The notes below the pieces were generated by a model. The model ran no database searches. It saw only the letters and a program-made list of their open reading frames with translations, and was not told the origin of the DNA. A DNA stretch of 64,000 nt from Antilocapra americana (lineage: Eukaryota > Chordata > Mammalia > Artiodactyla > Antilocapridae). The position numbers and the translations under genes were made by a program. The stretch lies in assembly GCA_007570785.1 (NCBI GenBank), contig ML664157.1, positions 5,789,424-5,853,423 of the forward strand. The letters are read 5' to 3'. The number at the start of each line of letters is the position of its first letter. Positions within the stretch are counted from its first letter, which is position 1. Shown here one piece after another: positions 63,419-64,000 of the stretch.

Positions 63419-64000
63419 AAATCAGTATCATATCTGAATCAGGTTTTGATGCTTGCTTTATCTCTTTAGAATGCAGTTCTTCTTTTAGTGAATTTGACTC
63501 TGAGCTGTGATCTTTTAATAAATTTCTTAGCCTTTTCTTCTTTCTCCCTTTACACTTCAGAAGGGGTTGGAGTTGGCTGTTTGCTCTTTCGCTGGGTGAG
63601 ATGAGGCTTTTTCAAAGAAGACGGTGTAATGAAGAATCATCTGGGAATATTTTAAAATAATTTTTGTTTTCTCTCCCTAGTCAAGACAGGAAGGAATTTT
63701 CTCCAGTTCACTATGACAACTCATGGTGGAGTTCCTGGATGTAACACCCAAGGAAGTGTTGGGACCCTCTTATCTGTGGGCCCCCTGGAGGATTTAACTC
63801 TCATACTTATCCGCACTGGGCTTCTAGCCATTTTCTGAAATTATCATTGAAATAATTCTGTCAGTACCTGGTTTCAGTGTCTTCTGCTTCAGGTAACCTG
63901 ATCTTGGCTATGATTCTTTGTATTTGCCTGTCTCTCCAGATTGTGGTAAATTCTTAGCCCTGTGACCTCAATGCTCTGTTGGAGCAAAGAAAACAGTTAC

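Larger units (their letters stand above)
61116..64000 (-). repeat. Old L1, reverse, running off the window
   Basis: Reverse complement of L1 endonuclease start (the minus frame at 61391-61705 includes AVITLNVNILNKKIKN-like text) followed by L1 5' text (62040-62830, 63430-63880, for example gttttgatgcttgctttatc). A Bov-tA (62851-63051) and a separate, much less decayed L1 ORF2 piece (63104-63418) interrupt it. The right-hand assignment is by word order only. Confidence 0.6.

Overview
This window is nuclear DNA from a pecoran ruminant (cattle, sheep, goat, deer or a relative). The evidence is the repeat content: about twenty Bov-tA/Bov-A SINEs, six BovB (RTE-clade) LINE copies, young ruminant L1 3' ends, tRNA-Glu SINEs of the cetartiodactyl CHR type, and older mammalian repeats (MIR, MaLR LTRs, old L1). 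There is no bacterial or viral gene organisation, no CRISPR array and no operon. Base composition is AT-rich, and repeats of several ages nested in one another cover a large part of the window.

Layout: 1-8.4 kb holds an L1 3' end split by a BovB, a MaLR LTR split by a SINE, and old L1. An ERV solo LTR lies at 8.4-8.9 kb. 11.0-16.0 kb is one long minus-strand L1 interrupted by a BovB and a SINE. 16.3-22.4 kb has a young L1 3' end, two SINEs stacked in one target site, an old L1 and a GT microsatellite. 22.8-26 kb has an L1/HAL1-like stretch, then a young minus-strand L1 that runs into a 400-base assembly gap (25600-25999). 27-31 kb holds scattered SINE and L1 pieces. 31.9-36.0 kb is a nearly full-length but inactivated BovB. 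36.9-38.1 kb carries a large imperfect inverted repeat. 39.4-44.3 kb has a truncated BovB, SINEs and L1 pieces. 44.8-46.1 kb is a GC-richer LTR-like segment. A dead RPL18A processed pseudogene lies at 51.6-52.2 kb and another truncated BovB at 54.9-56.1 kb. At 57.1-58.5 kb is the only intact protein-coding-looking gene. A third truncated BovB follows at 59.2-60.4 kb, and the window ends in L1-derived DNA.

The one open reading frame I believe is a gene encodes a 318-residue homologue of C1GALT1C1 (Cosmc), the ER chaperone of the T-synthase that makes core 1 O-glycans. No splice acceptor separates its CpG-rich leader from the ATG, and by eye it differs from the human protein at roughly 45 positions, so I read it as an intact retrocopy rather than the parental X-linked gene. 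All other longer frames fall in L1, BovB, SINE or LTR sequence, or are chance frames.

I found no convincing undescribed biological system. The items most worth checking are the intact Cosmc-like retrocopy, the inverted repeat at 36.9-38.1 kb, and a 47-bp exact copy of sequence from 9.46 kb sitting at the edge of the assembly gap, which looks like a local misassembly.
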